Positions 46,107-54,664 are shown, numbered from the stretch's first letter. The stretch is 64,000 bases of DNA from Paracholeplasma brassicae (GCF_000967915.1 NC_022549.1:186001-250000), one strand, 5' to 3'. Translations and numbers: made by a program. The notes: generated by a model not told the origin, from the letters alone.

Positions 46107-47408
46107 ATGATTGAAAAAACAAAATGCCTTCCTGATGGCAAACACGAAAGAAAAAGCCAAGAAGTAATTCACTATTTAGAAGCAGACTTTTTGTATTACC
46201 CAACCACAGACCTAAGATGCCCTGCTGGGGAATCTTGTGTGATCGATGGACAATACGTTAAAGTCGGTGAACTCATTGGAACAAGAAAAGGTGCGTTTTT
46301 TGAGCAACCAATCCATTCCACTGTGTCAGGTTATGTTGTAGGTACTGAAAAGAAGATTCACAGCAGTGGTCAAACCGTTGACTGTATGATTGTTCAAAAC
46401 GACAAGAAGTATGTTTTACATGAGTCTTGTGTGCCAAGAACTGACGAGGATATTGAACAACTAAGCAAGGAAGATTACATAAAAATCATTAAAGATTCTG
46501 GATTGTCCGGACTTGGTGGTTCAGGCTTTCCAACCTATGTAAAACTCCAAACCAAAGAAACCATCCACACGGTGGTGGCTAATGGGGTTGAATGTGAACC
46601 ACATCTAATCTCAGACTACAAGTTAATTCTTGATAAAGCCAAAGAAATCGTTGAAGGTTTAACACTTTCAATGAGAGCCTTAGGAGCGACTAAAGGGGTT
46701 ATTGCAGTAAAAGCAAAATACCCAGAATTAGCTGGTGTATTCGAATCACAATTTGCAGAATTTTCGAAGTTTGATTTAGAAGTTAAAAGAGTTGGTAACT
46801 ACTACCCAGCAGGTTGGGAAGTTGAAACCATTAAATCATCTACAGGTATTTCAGTACCACCGGGTGAATTAACTGCTAAGTATGGCGTTGTTGTGTTTAA
46901 CGTTGCAACCCTATATGGTATGTACCGTGCGATTCGTAGAAACATTCCAATCACTGAACGTTTCTTCTCAATCTCAGGTGATGGGATTAAAGAATCGAAG
47001 AACTTTAGAGTTCGTATTGGAACACCAGTTCGTGATTTAATCGAAATGTGTGGTGGATACACAGAAAATGATAAACCAAAAGCGGTCATCGTTGGTGGAC
47101 CAATGATGGGTAATTCACTACAAAATGACGATTTAATCGTCACGAAGACTTGCACAAGTTTAATCGTATTTGATGAAAACGTCGTGGAATCTGAACCTTG
47201 TATTCACTGTGCGTCTTGTGTGTATTCTTGTCCAGTGAATATTCAACCAGTTCAAATCATGAACGCTTATAAAGAACGCGATAAAGAAGCAGTTGAAGCG
47301 TTAGGTGTAAATAAATGTATTGAATGCGGTCTTTGCTCATTCACATGTCCTTCTAAGATTCATTTAACAGAAACCATGAGACAAGCAAAACGATTCATTA
47401 GAAAATAA
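46107..47408 (+). CDS. rnfC: Rnf complex subunit RnfC
   Basis: Peripheral Fe-S/flavin subunit of the ion-translocating ferredoxin:NAD+ oxidoreductase. The N-terminal barrel-like region contains PIHSTVSGYV, and the NADH/FMN domain has SGLGGSGFPTYVKL. Two C-terminal [4Fe-4S] ferredoxin motifs are CIHCASCVYSCP (about residue 365) and CIECGLCSFTCP (about residue 405). The 433-residue length fits clostridial RnfC. First gene of rnfCDG-X-EA-Y-B, and 21 bases after glyA. Confidence 0.95.
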   Translation: MIEKTKCLPDGKHERKSQEVIHYLEADFLYYPTTDLRCPAGESCVIDGQYVKVGELIGTRKGAFFEQPIHSTVSGYVVGTEKKIHSSGQTVDCMIVQNDKKYVLHESCVPRTDEDIEQLSKEDYIKIIKDSGLSGLGGSGFPTYVKLQTKETIHTVVANGVECEPHLISDYKLILDKAKEIVEGLTLSMRALGATKGVIAVKAKYPELAGVFESQFAEFSKFDLEVKRVGNYYPAGWEVETIKSSTGISVPPGELTAKYGVVVFNVATLYGMYRAIRRNIPITERFFSISGDGIKESKNFRVRIGTPVRDLIEMCGGYTENDKPKAVIVGGPMMGNSLQNDDLIVTKTCTSLIVFDENVVESEPCIHCASCVYSCPVNIQPVQIMNAYKERDKEAVEALGVNKCIECGLCSFTCPSKIHLTETMRQAKRFIRK

Positions 47409-47421
47409 GGGGTAAGATTAT

Positions 47422-48498
47422 ATGAACTATGCGAAACAGACAAGTCCATACATCCGCAAAGAAACCAGTGTAAAACGCATGATGGTTGACGTGTTAATTG
47501 CCTTACTACCAGTGGTGGTATTCGCAATTTACCGTTTTGGATGGGATGCGATTATCAGAATTTTATTATCCGTGGTCATTATGGTGGTGGCTGAAGCCAT
47601 CGGTATGATGATGCGTGTGATGGTTCATCCATCAGTTAAAGGGTTTAAAAACCGCTTTAAAGCACGCTTTGAAAAATTAACCATTAATAACGTCACAGCG
47701 CCATTAGTGAGTGCGATCATCTTTGCGATGATTATTCCTTCGACCTTAAACCTATATGTGGTTGCGGTTGGGGCATTATTTGGGATTGTGGTTGCTAAGT
47801 TATTCTTTGGTGGGTTAGGCTCGAACATCTTTAACCCAGCAGCGATTGGTCGTGTGTTTATTGGGCTTTCATTTGCGAGCCAATTTAAATACGCAGGTAT
47901 TGACGCTGCCGTAGGGGCAACCCCACTTGGTGCGGTAAAAGATGCGATGTTAAACATCCCGACCGTTTTACAAGATTACAAACTAATTGATTTATTCTTA
48001 GGTAACATTCCAGGGTCAATGGGTGAAATCAGTGCGATTTTAATTCTCGTTGGTGCGACTTACTTATTCATTAGAAAAGCAGCTGACTTTAGAGTGACCT
48101 TATCTATGGTGTTATCATTTAGCGTGATTATCTTTATCGCAGCGATTGCACAAGGATCTAAGAACTTAGTAGAAACGACATTATTCCATGTGCTTGGTGG
48201 TGGGCTATTATTTGGGGCAGTCTTCATGATTACAGACCCAGTAACTTCACCATACACAAGACCTGGTCGTTGGATTTATGGGTTAATGGTCGGTGTCATT
48301 GCCGCATTCATCCGTTTGTTCGGTGCCTACCCAGAAGGTGTTGCGTTTGCGATTATCATTTCAAACATGTTTGTGGCATTACTTGATTACTACAAGTGGT
48401 CAACAAATAAATATTCATGGAAGTTTATCATTGGCTATGTTATTAGCTTAGCGGCCTTAGGCCTAGTTGCATTTATTGGGATGGGAGGTTTAAACTAA
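47422..48498 (+). CDS. rnfD: Rnf complex subunit RnfD
   Basis: Membrane subunit of 358 residues with about nine helices, homologous to NqrB. Family motifs include FGGLGSNIFNPAAIGRVF and DPVTSPYTRPGRWIYG. The site for covalent FMN is normally SGATPL; here it reads VGATPLG (residues near 165), keeping the acceptor Thr but not the leading Ser/Thr. Overlaps rnfG by one base. Confidence 0.95.
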   Translation: MNYAKQTSPYIRKETSVKRMMVDVLIALLPVVVFAIYRFGWDAIIRILLSVVIMVVAEAIGMMMRVMVHPSVKGFKNRFKARFEKLTINNVTAPLVSAIIFAMIIPSTLNLYVVAVGALFGIVVAKLFFGGLGSNIFNPAAIGRVFIGLSFASQFKYAGIDAAVGATPLGAVKDAMLNIPTVLQDYKLIDLFLGNIPGSMGEISAILILVGATYLFIRKAADFRVTLSMVLSFSVIIFIAAIAQGSKNLVETTLFHVLGGGLLFGAVFMITDPVTSPYTRPGRWIYGLMVGVIAAFIRLFGAYPEGVAFAIIISNMFVALLDYYKWSTNKYSWKFIIGYVISLAALGLVAFIGMGGLN

Positions 48499-49022
48499 TG
48501 AAAATATTTAAAACAGCGTTAGTTCTAACATTGGTTGGAATCGCGTGTGGCATTTTGATTGGTTTTTCCAACCAAATTACCGCACCAATCATTGCGAAAA
48601 ACAAGTTAGAAGCCGAATTAAAGGCGTATAAAGAAATATTTCCAACCATTGATGACCAAGAAGTTCTTGAGTACACATCAGACATCGTTTCAAAGGTGAT
48701 TGTGGCTAAAGAAGGTGGCAATGTGATTGGTTACTTAGTGATGGGTAAACAAGCCAACGGCTTTGGTTACATCGACATGATTGTTGGTTTTGATAAAGAT
48801 GGGACAATCGTTGGTATTGAAATCGTCGATTTCAATCAAACACCATCGTATCAAGCAGGTATTCTATCACGTACACTACAATTTGAAGGGACTGCTTTAG
48901 CGGATATTCCTGCAAAAGGACCACAAATTGATGCCAGTGTCGGTGGTACCTCTCAAGGGTTTAACACAGTAAAACTAATCGTAGCGGCAGCCGTTAGCGC
49001 GTATAATGAGGCGGTGAAATAA
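48498..49022 (+). CDS. rnfG: Rnf complex subunit RnfG (FMN-binding domain, unusual motif)
   Basis: A 174-residue protein with an N-terminal membrane helix and an extracytoplasmic FMN_bind domain (GYIDMIVGFDKDGTIVGIEI). The flavinylation motif expected as [ST]GATx[ST] reads VGGTSQG, and the ETPGLG segment reads QTPSYQ. The presumed FMN-accepting Thr is kept but its surroundings are not. Overlaps its neighbours by one base on each side, so it is tightly coupled in the rnf operon. Confidence 0.88.
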   Translation: MKIFKTALVLTLVGIACGILIGFSNQITAPIIAKNKLEAELKAYKEIFPTIDDQEVLEYTSDIVSKVIVAKEGGNVIGYLVMGKQANGFGYIDMIVGFDKDGTIVGIEIVDFNQTPSYQAGILSRTLQFEGTALADIPAKGPQIDASVGGTSQGFNTVKLIVAAAVSAYNEAVK

Positions 49023-50401
49023 TGAGTAGAGAAAATAGAGGATTACTAATCAACTTTGGTATACTACTGGTTGTTTCAATCAGCTTTATCCTAGGTTATG
49101 GTATTTTATATAAGAATTTAGATAAGAAAGACGCTTTAAAAGAATACCAAGTGTATTTTAGTGAAGCAACAGACTTTACTGAAGTGAGTGTAGATTCAAC
49201 GATTATTTCTAAAAAAGTTGAAATCAAAAAAGGATCTGATGTGATTGGTTACTACTTTGTTGGTAGCGAATACGCAGAAGGCATTCCTGGACACGATGGT
49301 AAAGACGAATTAAGAATTAGTGTGGTCATTGATAAATCAGGTAAGTTCATTAATATTCAAACGGAATATTCAGAACATACTGAAAGTTTTGTCAGCAAAT
49401 TAAACACATTCTATAATAACGCTAAAAACCAAAACATCGCCGATTTTAAAAACATCGATGGTGAGGCAGGGGCTTCGGCTTATTCGATGCCAGTGGTAGA
49501 AAAGGTCTTAACTGAGATTGCGAAAAACTTAGAGATCACAGTTAAACCAATGGTACCAAAAGACCCATACGTCTTAGTCTTTGGTGATTACGAAAGAAAA
49601 GAATTAGACAACGAATTTGAAGCAGATGATGTGTTATTATCAAGAGAATTAATTTATAACGACTTAAACCAAGTCATTGGTATCGCTTATGTGGGTACGG
49701 GTATCGCTAATGGCATTCCTTACCATGACGGACCGGCAAAACTTGACTTATTGGTCGGTTTATCAATTGATGGTAAGATTTTAGGCACAACCATCTTGGA
49801 ACACGAGCACACACAATCATTCGTAGACAAGATTTTACCTTACTTCACTAACTTAGTTGATGTCTCAATTGATGGCTTTGAAACAGTGGATTTAGTTGCG
49901 GGTGCAAGTGAGTTCACAATGCCTGTGGTTCAATCCATCTTAGCGAAGGTAAAAGAACGCTTTGAAGGGTTTGATGTCTATGCACACGTATCTAATGGGT
50001 ACGTCACGATTGAAGATGATGTCACATTTGTCGCAACGGATAAAGTTCTTGAAAAGAAAGTGCTTAAAGATTCTGAAGGGATCGTAACTGGGTATGTTTA
50101 TATCGGTACTGATGGTATCACGGGCATTCCAGGACACGACGGTAAAGACTATATCAAACTGGCTGTTGGTGTTGATTTAACAGGGAACATTACGGGTGTG
50201 TATTTAATTGAAAGTGCCCATACCGAAGGCTTTGTTAAACGTATTATTCCATATTTAAATACCTTGGAAGGGCAAGCGATTGCTTCCTACAAAACAACTT
50301 ACAATAATGGAACTACAGAAGTCGATGGATTCGCTAATGCAAGTGAGTATACGAAACCAGTAATCATCAGTATTTTAAATGCAATTAAGGGGGTGGCATA
50401 A
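49022..50401 (+). CDS. Membrane-anchored protein with three FMN-binding-like repeats
   Basis: A 459-residue protein with one N-terminal membrane helix (about 10-30) and three tandem extracytoplasmic repeats near 74-170, 216-316 and 355-456. Each repeat holds a GIPxHDG motif, a strand pair like that of RnfG, an H[ET]xxSF/HTEGF motif, and a motif at the flavinylation position: AGASAYSMPVV, AGASEFTMPVV, NASEYTKPVI. Ser replaces the usual flavin-accepting Thr. It lies between rnfG and rnfE with start-stop overlap to rnfG, where standard rnf operons have no gene. Likely an accessory electron carrier or structural duplicate of RnfG. Confidence 0.8.
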   Translation: MSRENRGLLINFGILLVVSISFILGYGILYKNLDKKDALKEYQVYFSEATDFTEVSVDSTIISKKVEIKKGSDVIGYYFVGSEYAEGIPGHDGKDELRISVVIDKSGKFINIQTEYSEHTESFVSKLNTFYNNAKNQNIADFKNIDGEAGASAYSMPVVEKVLTEIAKNLEITVKPMVPKDPYVLVFGDYERKELDNEFEADDVLLSRELIYNDLNQVIGIAYVGTGIANGIPYHDGPAKLDLLVGLSIDGKILGTTILEHEHTQSFVDKILPYFTNLVDVSIDGFETVDLVAGASEFTMPVVQSILAKVKERFEGFDVYAHVSNGYVTIEDDVTFVATDKVLEKKVLKDSEGIVTGYVYIGTDGITGIPGHDGKDYIKLAVGVDLTGNITGVYLIESAHTEGFVKRIIPYLNTLEGQAIASYKTTYNNGTTEVDGFANASEYTKPVIISILNAIKGVA

Positions 50402-50402
50402 C

Positions 50403-51083
50403 ATGTCTGAAACCGTAACTTTAAAGAAAAAAGACATCTTCATGACGGGTGTGTTAAAAGAAAATGCAACCTTCAAAATGATGTTAGGTATGTGTCCTGC
50501 CCTTGCGGTAACGAGTAGTTTTGAATCCGCATTTGGGATGGGCATTTTAGTTATCATCATTCTATCGTTTAGTAATGGGATTATTTCATTACTTAGAAAA
50601 TTAATTCCATCAGACGTGCGTATTCCTGCCTACATCGTTATTATTGCAACACTTGTAACGGCGTTAAAGATGTTTGTTGATGCGTACGCACCAGCGTTAG
50701 CATCAAGCTTAGGTGTGTTTATTGCGCTAATCGCGGTTAACTGTATTGTTTTAGGTAGAGCAGAATCGTTCGCTTCTAAGAATACCGTATTAAATTCAAT
50801 CGTTGATGGTCTTGGTAGTGCCACTGGGTTTACCTTATCGATCTCATTAATTGGTTTAGTTAGAGAAGTCTTAGGTAAGGGTAGTTTCTCATTTGGTGTG
50901 TTATTACCATTGCCATTTGAATTTACATGGCAAATTTTCCCAAGTGAATACGCTTGGAGCGTTCTTGTATCACCTCCGGGTGCTTTCTTAGTGATTGGTA
51001 TTTTATTAGCCGGGTTTACCGCTTATGGCCAACACATGGAACTTAAGAAGAAGTTAAATAAAGCGAAAGCGAGGGCTAAATAA
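50403..51083 (+). CDS. rnfE: Rnf complex subunit RnfE
   Basis: A 226-residue membrane protein with six helices, homologous to NqrD. Seen: KMMLGMCPALAVTSSFESAFGMG (with the conserved membrane cysteine in GMCPALA), LIAVNCIVLGRAESFASKN, and a LVSPPGAFLVIGIL segment. RnfA and RnfE form an antiparallel pair holding a membrane Fe-S site between CxxN-like cysteines. The start ATG 50403 directly follows the stop of the triple-repeat gene. Confidence 0.95.
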   Translation: MSETVTLKKKDIFMTGVLKENATFKMMLGMCPALAVTSSFESAFGMGILVIIILSFSNGIISLLRKLIPSDVRIPAYIVIIATLVTALKMFVDAYAPALASSLGVFIALIAVNCIVLGRAESFASKNTVLNSIVDGLGSATGFTLSISLIGLVREVLGKGSFSFGVLLPLPFEFTWQIFPSEYAWSVLVSPPGAFLVIGILLAGFTAYGQHMELKKKLNKAKARAK

Positions 51084-51664
51084 TGACCTTAGAAGTATTC
51101 TTTGTTTCACTGATTAGCTCGATGCTAATTCAAAACGTTATCTTAATGAAGTTCTTAGGGATTTGTTCATTCTTAGGTGTTTCTAAAAAGATGAGTAACG
51201 TTTGGGGTATGAGTGCGGCGGTTATGTTTGTTATGATGATCTCAACCGCAATTACTTACCCACTATACTTTTATGTATTAGAACCACTCAATGTTCAATA
51301 CATTGATACGATTGCGTTTATCTTAGTTATCGCAGCAGTGGTTCAATTAGTCGAAATGATTTTAAAGAAATACGTGGAAAGTTTATATCGTGGTTTAGGG
51401 GTTTTCTTACCACTGATTACAACGAACTGTGCGGTCTTAGGGGTTGCACAAACCAATATTTCAAGTGCGAACGGGTATTTAGATGCCTTAACCATCACCT
51501 TTGGGACAGCCCTAGGGTTTGGTTTAATCATCATTACATTTAGTGCGATCCGTATTCGTCTAGACTCAGCTAACGTGCCAAAAGCGTTTAAAGGTATGCC
51601 AATTGCGCTTGTGGTTGCTGGCTTAATGTCACTCGCATTCTTAGGTTTACAAGGGTTAATTTAA
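51083..51664 (+). CDS. rnfA: Rnf complex subunit RnfA
   Basis: A 193-residue membrane protein with six helices, homologous to NqrE. LISSMLIQNVILMKFLGICSF near the N-terminus (here quoted as LIQNVILMKFLGICSF) and LPLITTNCAVLGVA in the centre carry the conserved cysteines shared with RnfE. It overlaps rnfE by one base and the next small gene by one base. Confidence 0.95.
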   Translation: MTLEVFFVSLISSMLIQNVILMKFLGICSFLGVSKKMSNVWGMSAAVMFVMMISTAITYPLYFYVLEPLNVQYIDTIAFILVIAAVVQLVEMILKKYVESLYRGLGVFLPLITTNCAVLGVAQTNISSANGYLDALTITFGTALGFGLIIITFSAIRIRLDSANVPKAFKGMPIALVVAGLMSLAFLGLQGLI

Positions 51665-51873
51665 TGCCTAGCGAACTAATCGGTATTTTGATACTAGCAG
51701 TACTAGTATTCTTCTTTATCGTGATTACTTTAGTCAATAAAAAAACCCCAGTGCCACAAAGTTGTGAACATGCGTATCACGAAGCACAAGCTTCTGGGTG
51801 CGATGCGTGTGCAATTAGTGGTGGTTGTACAATAAGAGAAGCACTAGATAAAATAAAGGAGATCGGCAAATAA
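51664..51873 (+). CDS. Small cysteine-rich membrane protein in the rnf operon
   Basis: A 69-residue protein with one N-terminal membrane helix (about 5-25) and a short cytosolic-type tail containing four cysteines at 34, 46, 49 and 55 (C-x11-C-x2-C-x5-C, within CDACAISGGC). The spacing could bind an Fe-S cluster or zinc. It is locked between rnfA and rnfB by start-stop overlaps on both sides, so it is surely translated with the complex. I do not know it as a standard Rnf subunit. Small FeoB-associated Cys-rich proteins look superficially similar. Confidence 0.8.
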   Translation: MPSELIGILILAVLVFFFIVITLVNKKTPVPQSCEHAYHEAQASGCDACAISGGCTIREALDKIKEIGK

Positions 51874-52184
51874 TGTTAAATGCAACTTTAGTTATCGGTG
51901 GTCTAGGATTATTATTAGGACTAGGCTTAGCCTTAGCGGCTAAATACCTAGAAGTATTTGAAGATGAACGTATTGCAGAAGTAGAAAAGATGTTACCAAA
52001 CTACAACTGTGGTGCGTGTGGGACACCTGGGTGTCATGCGTTTGCTACTGAAATTGTGACCGGTAAAGCGGGTAAGATTTCAAGATGTAAACCAGGAAAA
52101 CCAGACAAACATTATAACCCAATTTTAGAGTACTTAAAGAACCATCCAAATCCAGATGGCACACCAGTAGACATCAAATTATAA
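51873..52184 (+). CDS. rnfB: Short RnfB (membrane helix and single Fe-S domain only)
   Basis: A 103-residue protein matching only the N-terminal part of RnfB. It has one membrane helix (about 4-23) and the four-cysteine cluster domain NCGACGTPGC ... C (Cys 46, 49, 54, 72). Usual RnfB proteins are about 190-330 residues and carry two or more ferredoxin-type [4Fe-4S] clusters after this domain; none is present. The stop is followed by a clear terminator and no continuation in another frame is apparent, so this looks like a genuine short form rather than a frameshift. Confidence 0.88.
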   Translation: MLNATLVIGGLGLLLGLGLALAAKYLEVFEDERIAEVEKMLPNYNCGACGTPGCHAFATEIVTGKAGKISRCKPGKPDKHYNPILEYLKNHPNPDGTPVDIKL

Positions 52185-52190
52185 CAACAA

Positions 52191-52220
52191 AGCACTTCCC
52201 TTGTGGAGGTGCTTTTTTTT
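52191..52220 (+). terminator. Intrinsic terminator of the rnf operon
   Basis: AGCACTTC / GAGGTGCT stem (one G-T pair) with eight T. Confidence 0.82.
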
Positions 52221-52371
52221 ACGCTTTAGAGGGCACATCAAACATGGATTTTCAAACCATCTTAAGTATCTTTATTTACACATAATTGGGCATTGTAAGT
52301 GTTTTTAATGAAAACTGGGGTGTTTTTGATTATTATATATGATATAATACGAAATGGAAATGAGCGATAAT

Positions 52372-53598
52372 ATGAAAAAAATAATGGGAATGATTTTAGG
52401 ACTTGCACTACTTTCAGGTGCGTTCTTTAAAGTAAATGTTTATGCAAGTGATGAGCCTTTGGTAAGGTCTATGACCGATTATATGTACACGAGTATTACC
52501 GTGACACTATATAACGCAACCATTGAAGATTTAAATGAGATTGAAAAAATCTATCAAGAGTACACAATTATATCAAATAATTTCAATTTTAAGGACGACG
52601 ATTTTGATGAGGTTAATGACTACTTAAGTAACCCTTTTTATGGACAAACAAGTATTTATGACGTCAATCAGAAAGCGTTTGATGAACCAGTCGTCGTTAG
52701 TCAAAAATTGTTTGACTTACTCTTAGAAGCTAAAGCGCTCTATTTAGAGACCAATGGCTATTTTGATGTCTCGATTGGTAGGGCCGTTGATTTAATCAAA
52801 CAAGGCATTACCTCTTTTGGTTACGATGAGATGCCTAAGGCAGATTTTGATCAATTAATGAATGACATTGATGCGCTTGGTCGTGTGACCTTTAGTGAAG
52901 TCATACTAAATGAAACAAATCTTACGGTTCGATTTACGAATGAAAATGTGAAACTTGATCTAGGGGCACTTGCGAAAGGCTATGCCACACAAAAGGCAGT
53001 TGACTATTTAGAAGAACAAGGCATTACAACTTATATGATTAACGCAGGAAGTTCAAATATTGCGGTAGGCAAACACCCGGAAAATAGAAACTGGCGTTTA
53101 GGCTTAAGACACCCGGTGAATCCGATGTTAGGCTTATACGCGGTGGTTTCAAATACCGATAAGGCGATTGTTACCTCAGGGAATTTTGAACAATTCTTCA
53201 CTTATGATGAGATTAGATACCATCACATCATCTCACCTAAGGATTACTTACCAAAACAGTACTATCACGCAGTAACACTCATCGGTGATGACTCGGGTCA
53301 TTTGGATGGGTTATCAACCGCTATCTTTAATATGCCTTTTGATGAGGCAAAGGCGGTCGTTGAAAATTTAGGCATTGAAGCAATCTTTTTTATGTACGAT
53401 GGTAAGATTAATACGATGCTTGAGGATACTGAAGTCGAGCTTAGGGTAGAAGAAGAAACCGAATCAAGACCAAACGACGTTGAGTCGATTGCCTACATTC
53501 TAGGTGGGGTCGTGATTGTTGGTGGTATCATTATCGTTTTACTATCAATCAACGAAAAGAAAAAAGGTGCTAATTATGACAAAGAAAAAGAAGAATGA
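52372..53598 (+). CDS. apbE: FAD:protein FMN transferase (ApbE-like), membrane-anchored
   Basis: Transfers FMN from FAD onto Thr/Ser of Rnf/Nqr and other extracytoplasmic flavoproteins. A signal sequence (KIMGMILGLALLSGAFF) is followed by the ApbE domain with LFDLLLEAKALYLETNGYFD, VKLDLGALAKGYATQKAVDYL (21 residues, core DLGALAKGYA) and INAGSSNIAVG. The C-terminus adds a second membrane helix (YILGGVVIVGGIIIVLLSI), unlike the plain lipoprotein form. The start ATG 52372 begins the signal peptide; two earlier in-frame ATGs are less well placed. It leads a three-gene unit next to the rnf operon. Confidence 0.92.
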   Translation: MKKIMGMILGLALLSGAFFKVNVYASDEPLVRSMTDYMYTSITVTLYNATIEDLNEIEKIYQEYTIISNNFNFKDDDFDEVNDYLSNPFYGQTSIYDVNQKAFDEPVVVSQKLFDLLLEAKALYLETNGYFDVSIGRAVDLIKQGITSFGYDEMPKADFDQLMNDIDALGRVTFSEVILNETNLTVRFTNENVKLDLGALAKGYATQKAVDYLEEQGITTYMINAGSSNIAVGKHPENRNWRLGLRHPVNPMLGLYAVVSNTDKAIVTSGNFEQFFTYDEIRYHHIISPKDYLPKQYYHAVTLIGDDSGHLDGLSTAIFNMPFDEAKAVVENLGIEAIFFMYDGKINTMLEDTEVELRVEEETESRPNDVESIAYILGGVVIVGGIIIVLLSINEKKKGANYDKEKEE

Positions 53599-54058
53599 TT
53601 TTTTGTTGATTGGCGTTGCCTTAATTCTACTCGGAGGCCTGTTAATTTTTAGTATCGCAACTAGAGTTAAAGGCGAAATTGCTTATGTGAAGGTTTCGAA
53701 TCAAGCGGTGATGCAAATCTCATTAAAGGATGGGTCATACGTAGCAAATAACCCATCAAACGTGATTGTTTTAACCGAAAAACCTGAAATTGATGGGTTT
53801 GACTTAACCACTTCAAGCGAGGTAATTCTACTCGAGTTTGGAAAAACAATTGTGGTGTATCAAAACCTCTTTTATGTCAGAGGGGCACTTGGCGTGGTTG
53901 AAATTCAGTATAAAGAAAATAAAATCAGAGTTAGTAAGGAAAAGAGTCCTTATAATATTTGTAGTAGACAAGGTTATTCGGATGTCGCACCGATCGTTTG
54001 TTTACCTAATTTTATCACCATAGAATTTAGTAACGATACGGATGTGATCATTGGATGA
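53576..54058 (+). CDS. NusG domain II-containing membrane protein
   Basis: 160 residues with an N-terminal membrane helix (about 7-26) and one extracytoplasmic beta domain. The C-terminal part contains SPYNICSRQGYSD and VCLPNFITIEF, a pattern I associate with NusG_II-type proteins often found beside ApbE and Rnf-like genes. Two cysteines flank that segment. ATG 53576 lies inside the end of apbE, and the gene overlaps the next by four bases. Its role in flavin or redox trafficking is inferred from neighbours. Confidence 0.75.
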   Translation: MTKKKKNDFLLIGVALILLGGLLIFSIATRVKGEIAYVKVSNQAVMQISLKDGSYVANNPSNVIVLTEKPEIDGFDLTTSSEVILLEFGKTIVVYQNLFYVRGALGVVEIQYKENKIRVSKEKSPYNICSRQGYSDVAPIVCLPNFITIEFSNDTDVIIG

Positions 54059-54561
54059 GTATAAAAAAATTGGTGCTGCTTGCAATCTTTACAGCGATTG
54101 CCGTGGTCGTAAATATCTTAGAAATGTATATTCCGATTATTCCTGGAACGGCATTCAAAATTGGGTTTGCGAATATCATTACACTCATCGTGGTTTTTGT
54201 ATATTCTCCAAAAGAAGCAATCATTGTGGGCTTAATGCGCATCTTTGTTGCAGGTCTTCTTGGGCCATCAGGGTTTGGACCAACCTTTATGCTTAGCTTA
54301 ACGGGTGGGGTGTTTTCAATCCTTACGATTGTCATATTTAGAATGCTTGATAAATTTTCACTAATTGGTGTTTCTGTGTTAGGCTCAATCATGCACGTCT
54401 TTGGTCAAATTCTTGCCGCAAGGTTTATTTTTGCGGAAGTTGTGACATTTTATGCACCGATCATGCTGTTTCTAAGTATTCCTGCGGGCATATTTACAGG
54501 GATTTTAGCAAATAAGTTTTTAGCCATTTCAAAAGAGTGGTTTGTGGAAAAGAAATATTAA
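54055..54561 (+). CDS. Gx transporter family protein (ECF S-component-like)
   Basis: A 168-residue integral membrane protein with five to six helices. LAIFTAIAVVVNILEMYIP, FKIGFANIITLI, RIFVAGLLGPSGFGPTFML and LSLTGGVFS match the Gx transporter/heptaprenyl-diphosphate-synthase-component-I-like family. Such proteins commonly co-occur with ApbE, and by analogy with Listeria extracellular electron transfer may move FAD or flavin across the membrane for ApbE. ATGA overlap with the preceding gene. Confidence 0.8.
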   Translation: MSIKKLVLLAIFTAIAVVVNILEMYIPIIPGTAFKIGFANIITLIVVFVYSPKEAIIVGLMRIFVAGLLGPSGFGPTFMLSLTGGVFSILTIVIFRMLDKFSLIGVSVLGSIMHVFGQILAARFIFAEVVTFYAPIMLFLSIPAGIFTGILANKFLAISKEWFVEKKY

Positions 54562-54584
54562 CTCGAATTTCAGTTAAAAAAGGT

Positions 54585-54648
54585 TTGAGTTATTAAAAAG
54601 TCTATGATATAATATATCGGAAACTTACTATGGACGAAACGTCTATGG
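54585..54648 (+). promoter_or_regulatory. rpmE promoter and leader hairpin
   Basis: TTGAGT (54585-54590), 17 bases, TATAAT (54608-54613). The short leader contains CTATGGACG, loop AAA, CGTCTATGG (54628-54648), a nine-pair hairpin immediately before the ribosome-binding site. It might mediate autogenous control by L31, as L31 leaders do in other Firmicutes. Confidence 0.6.
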
Positions 54649-54664
54649 CGGAAGGAGAATGGAT

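Noticed and set aside
47625-48257. Minus-strand frames antisense to rnfD
   Set aside because: Composition (many Asn, Thr, Ile, Ala) is typical of reverse-frame reads of membrane-protein genes; no start sites.
50379-50402. Upstream start for rnfE within the triple-repeat gene
   Set aside because: The frame can extend to 50379, but ATG 50403 follows a GGGGGTGG-type site and gives the normal RnfE N-terminus.
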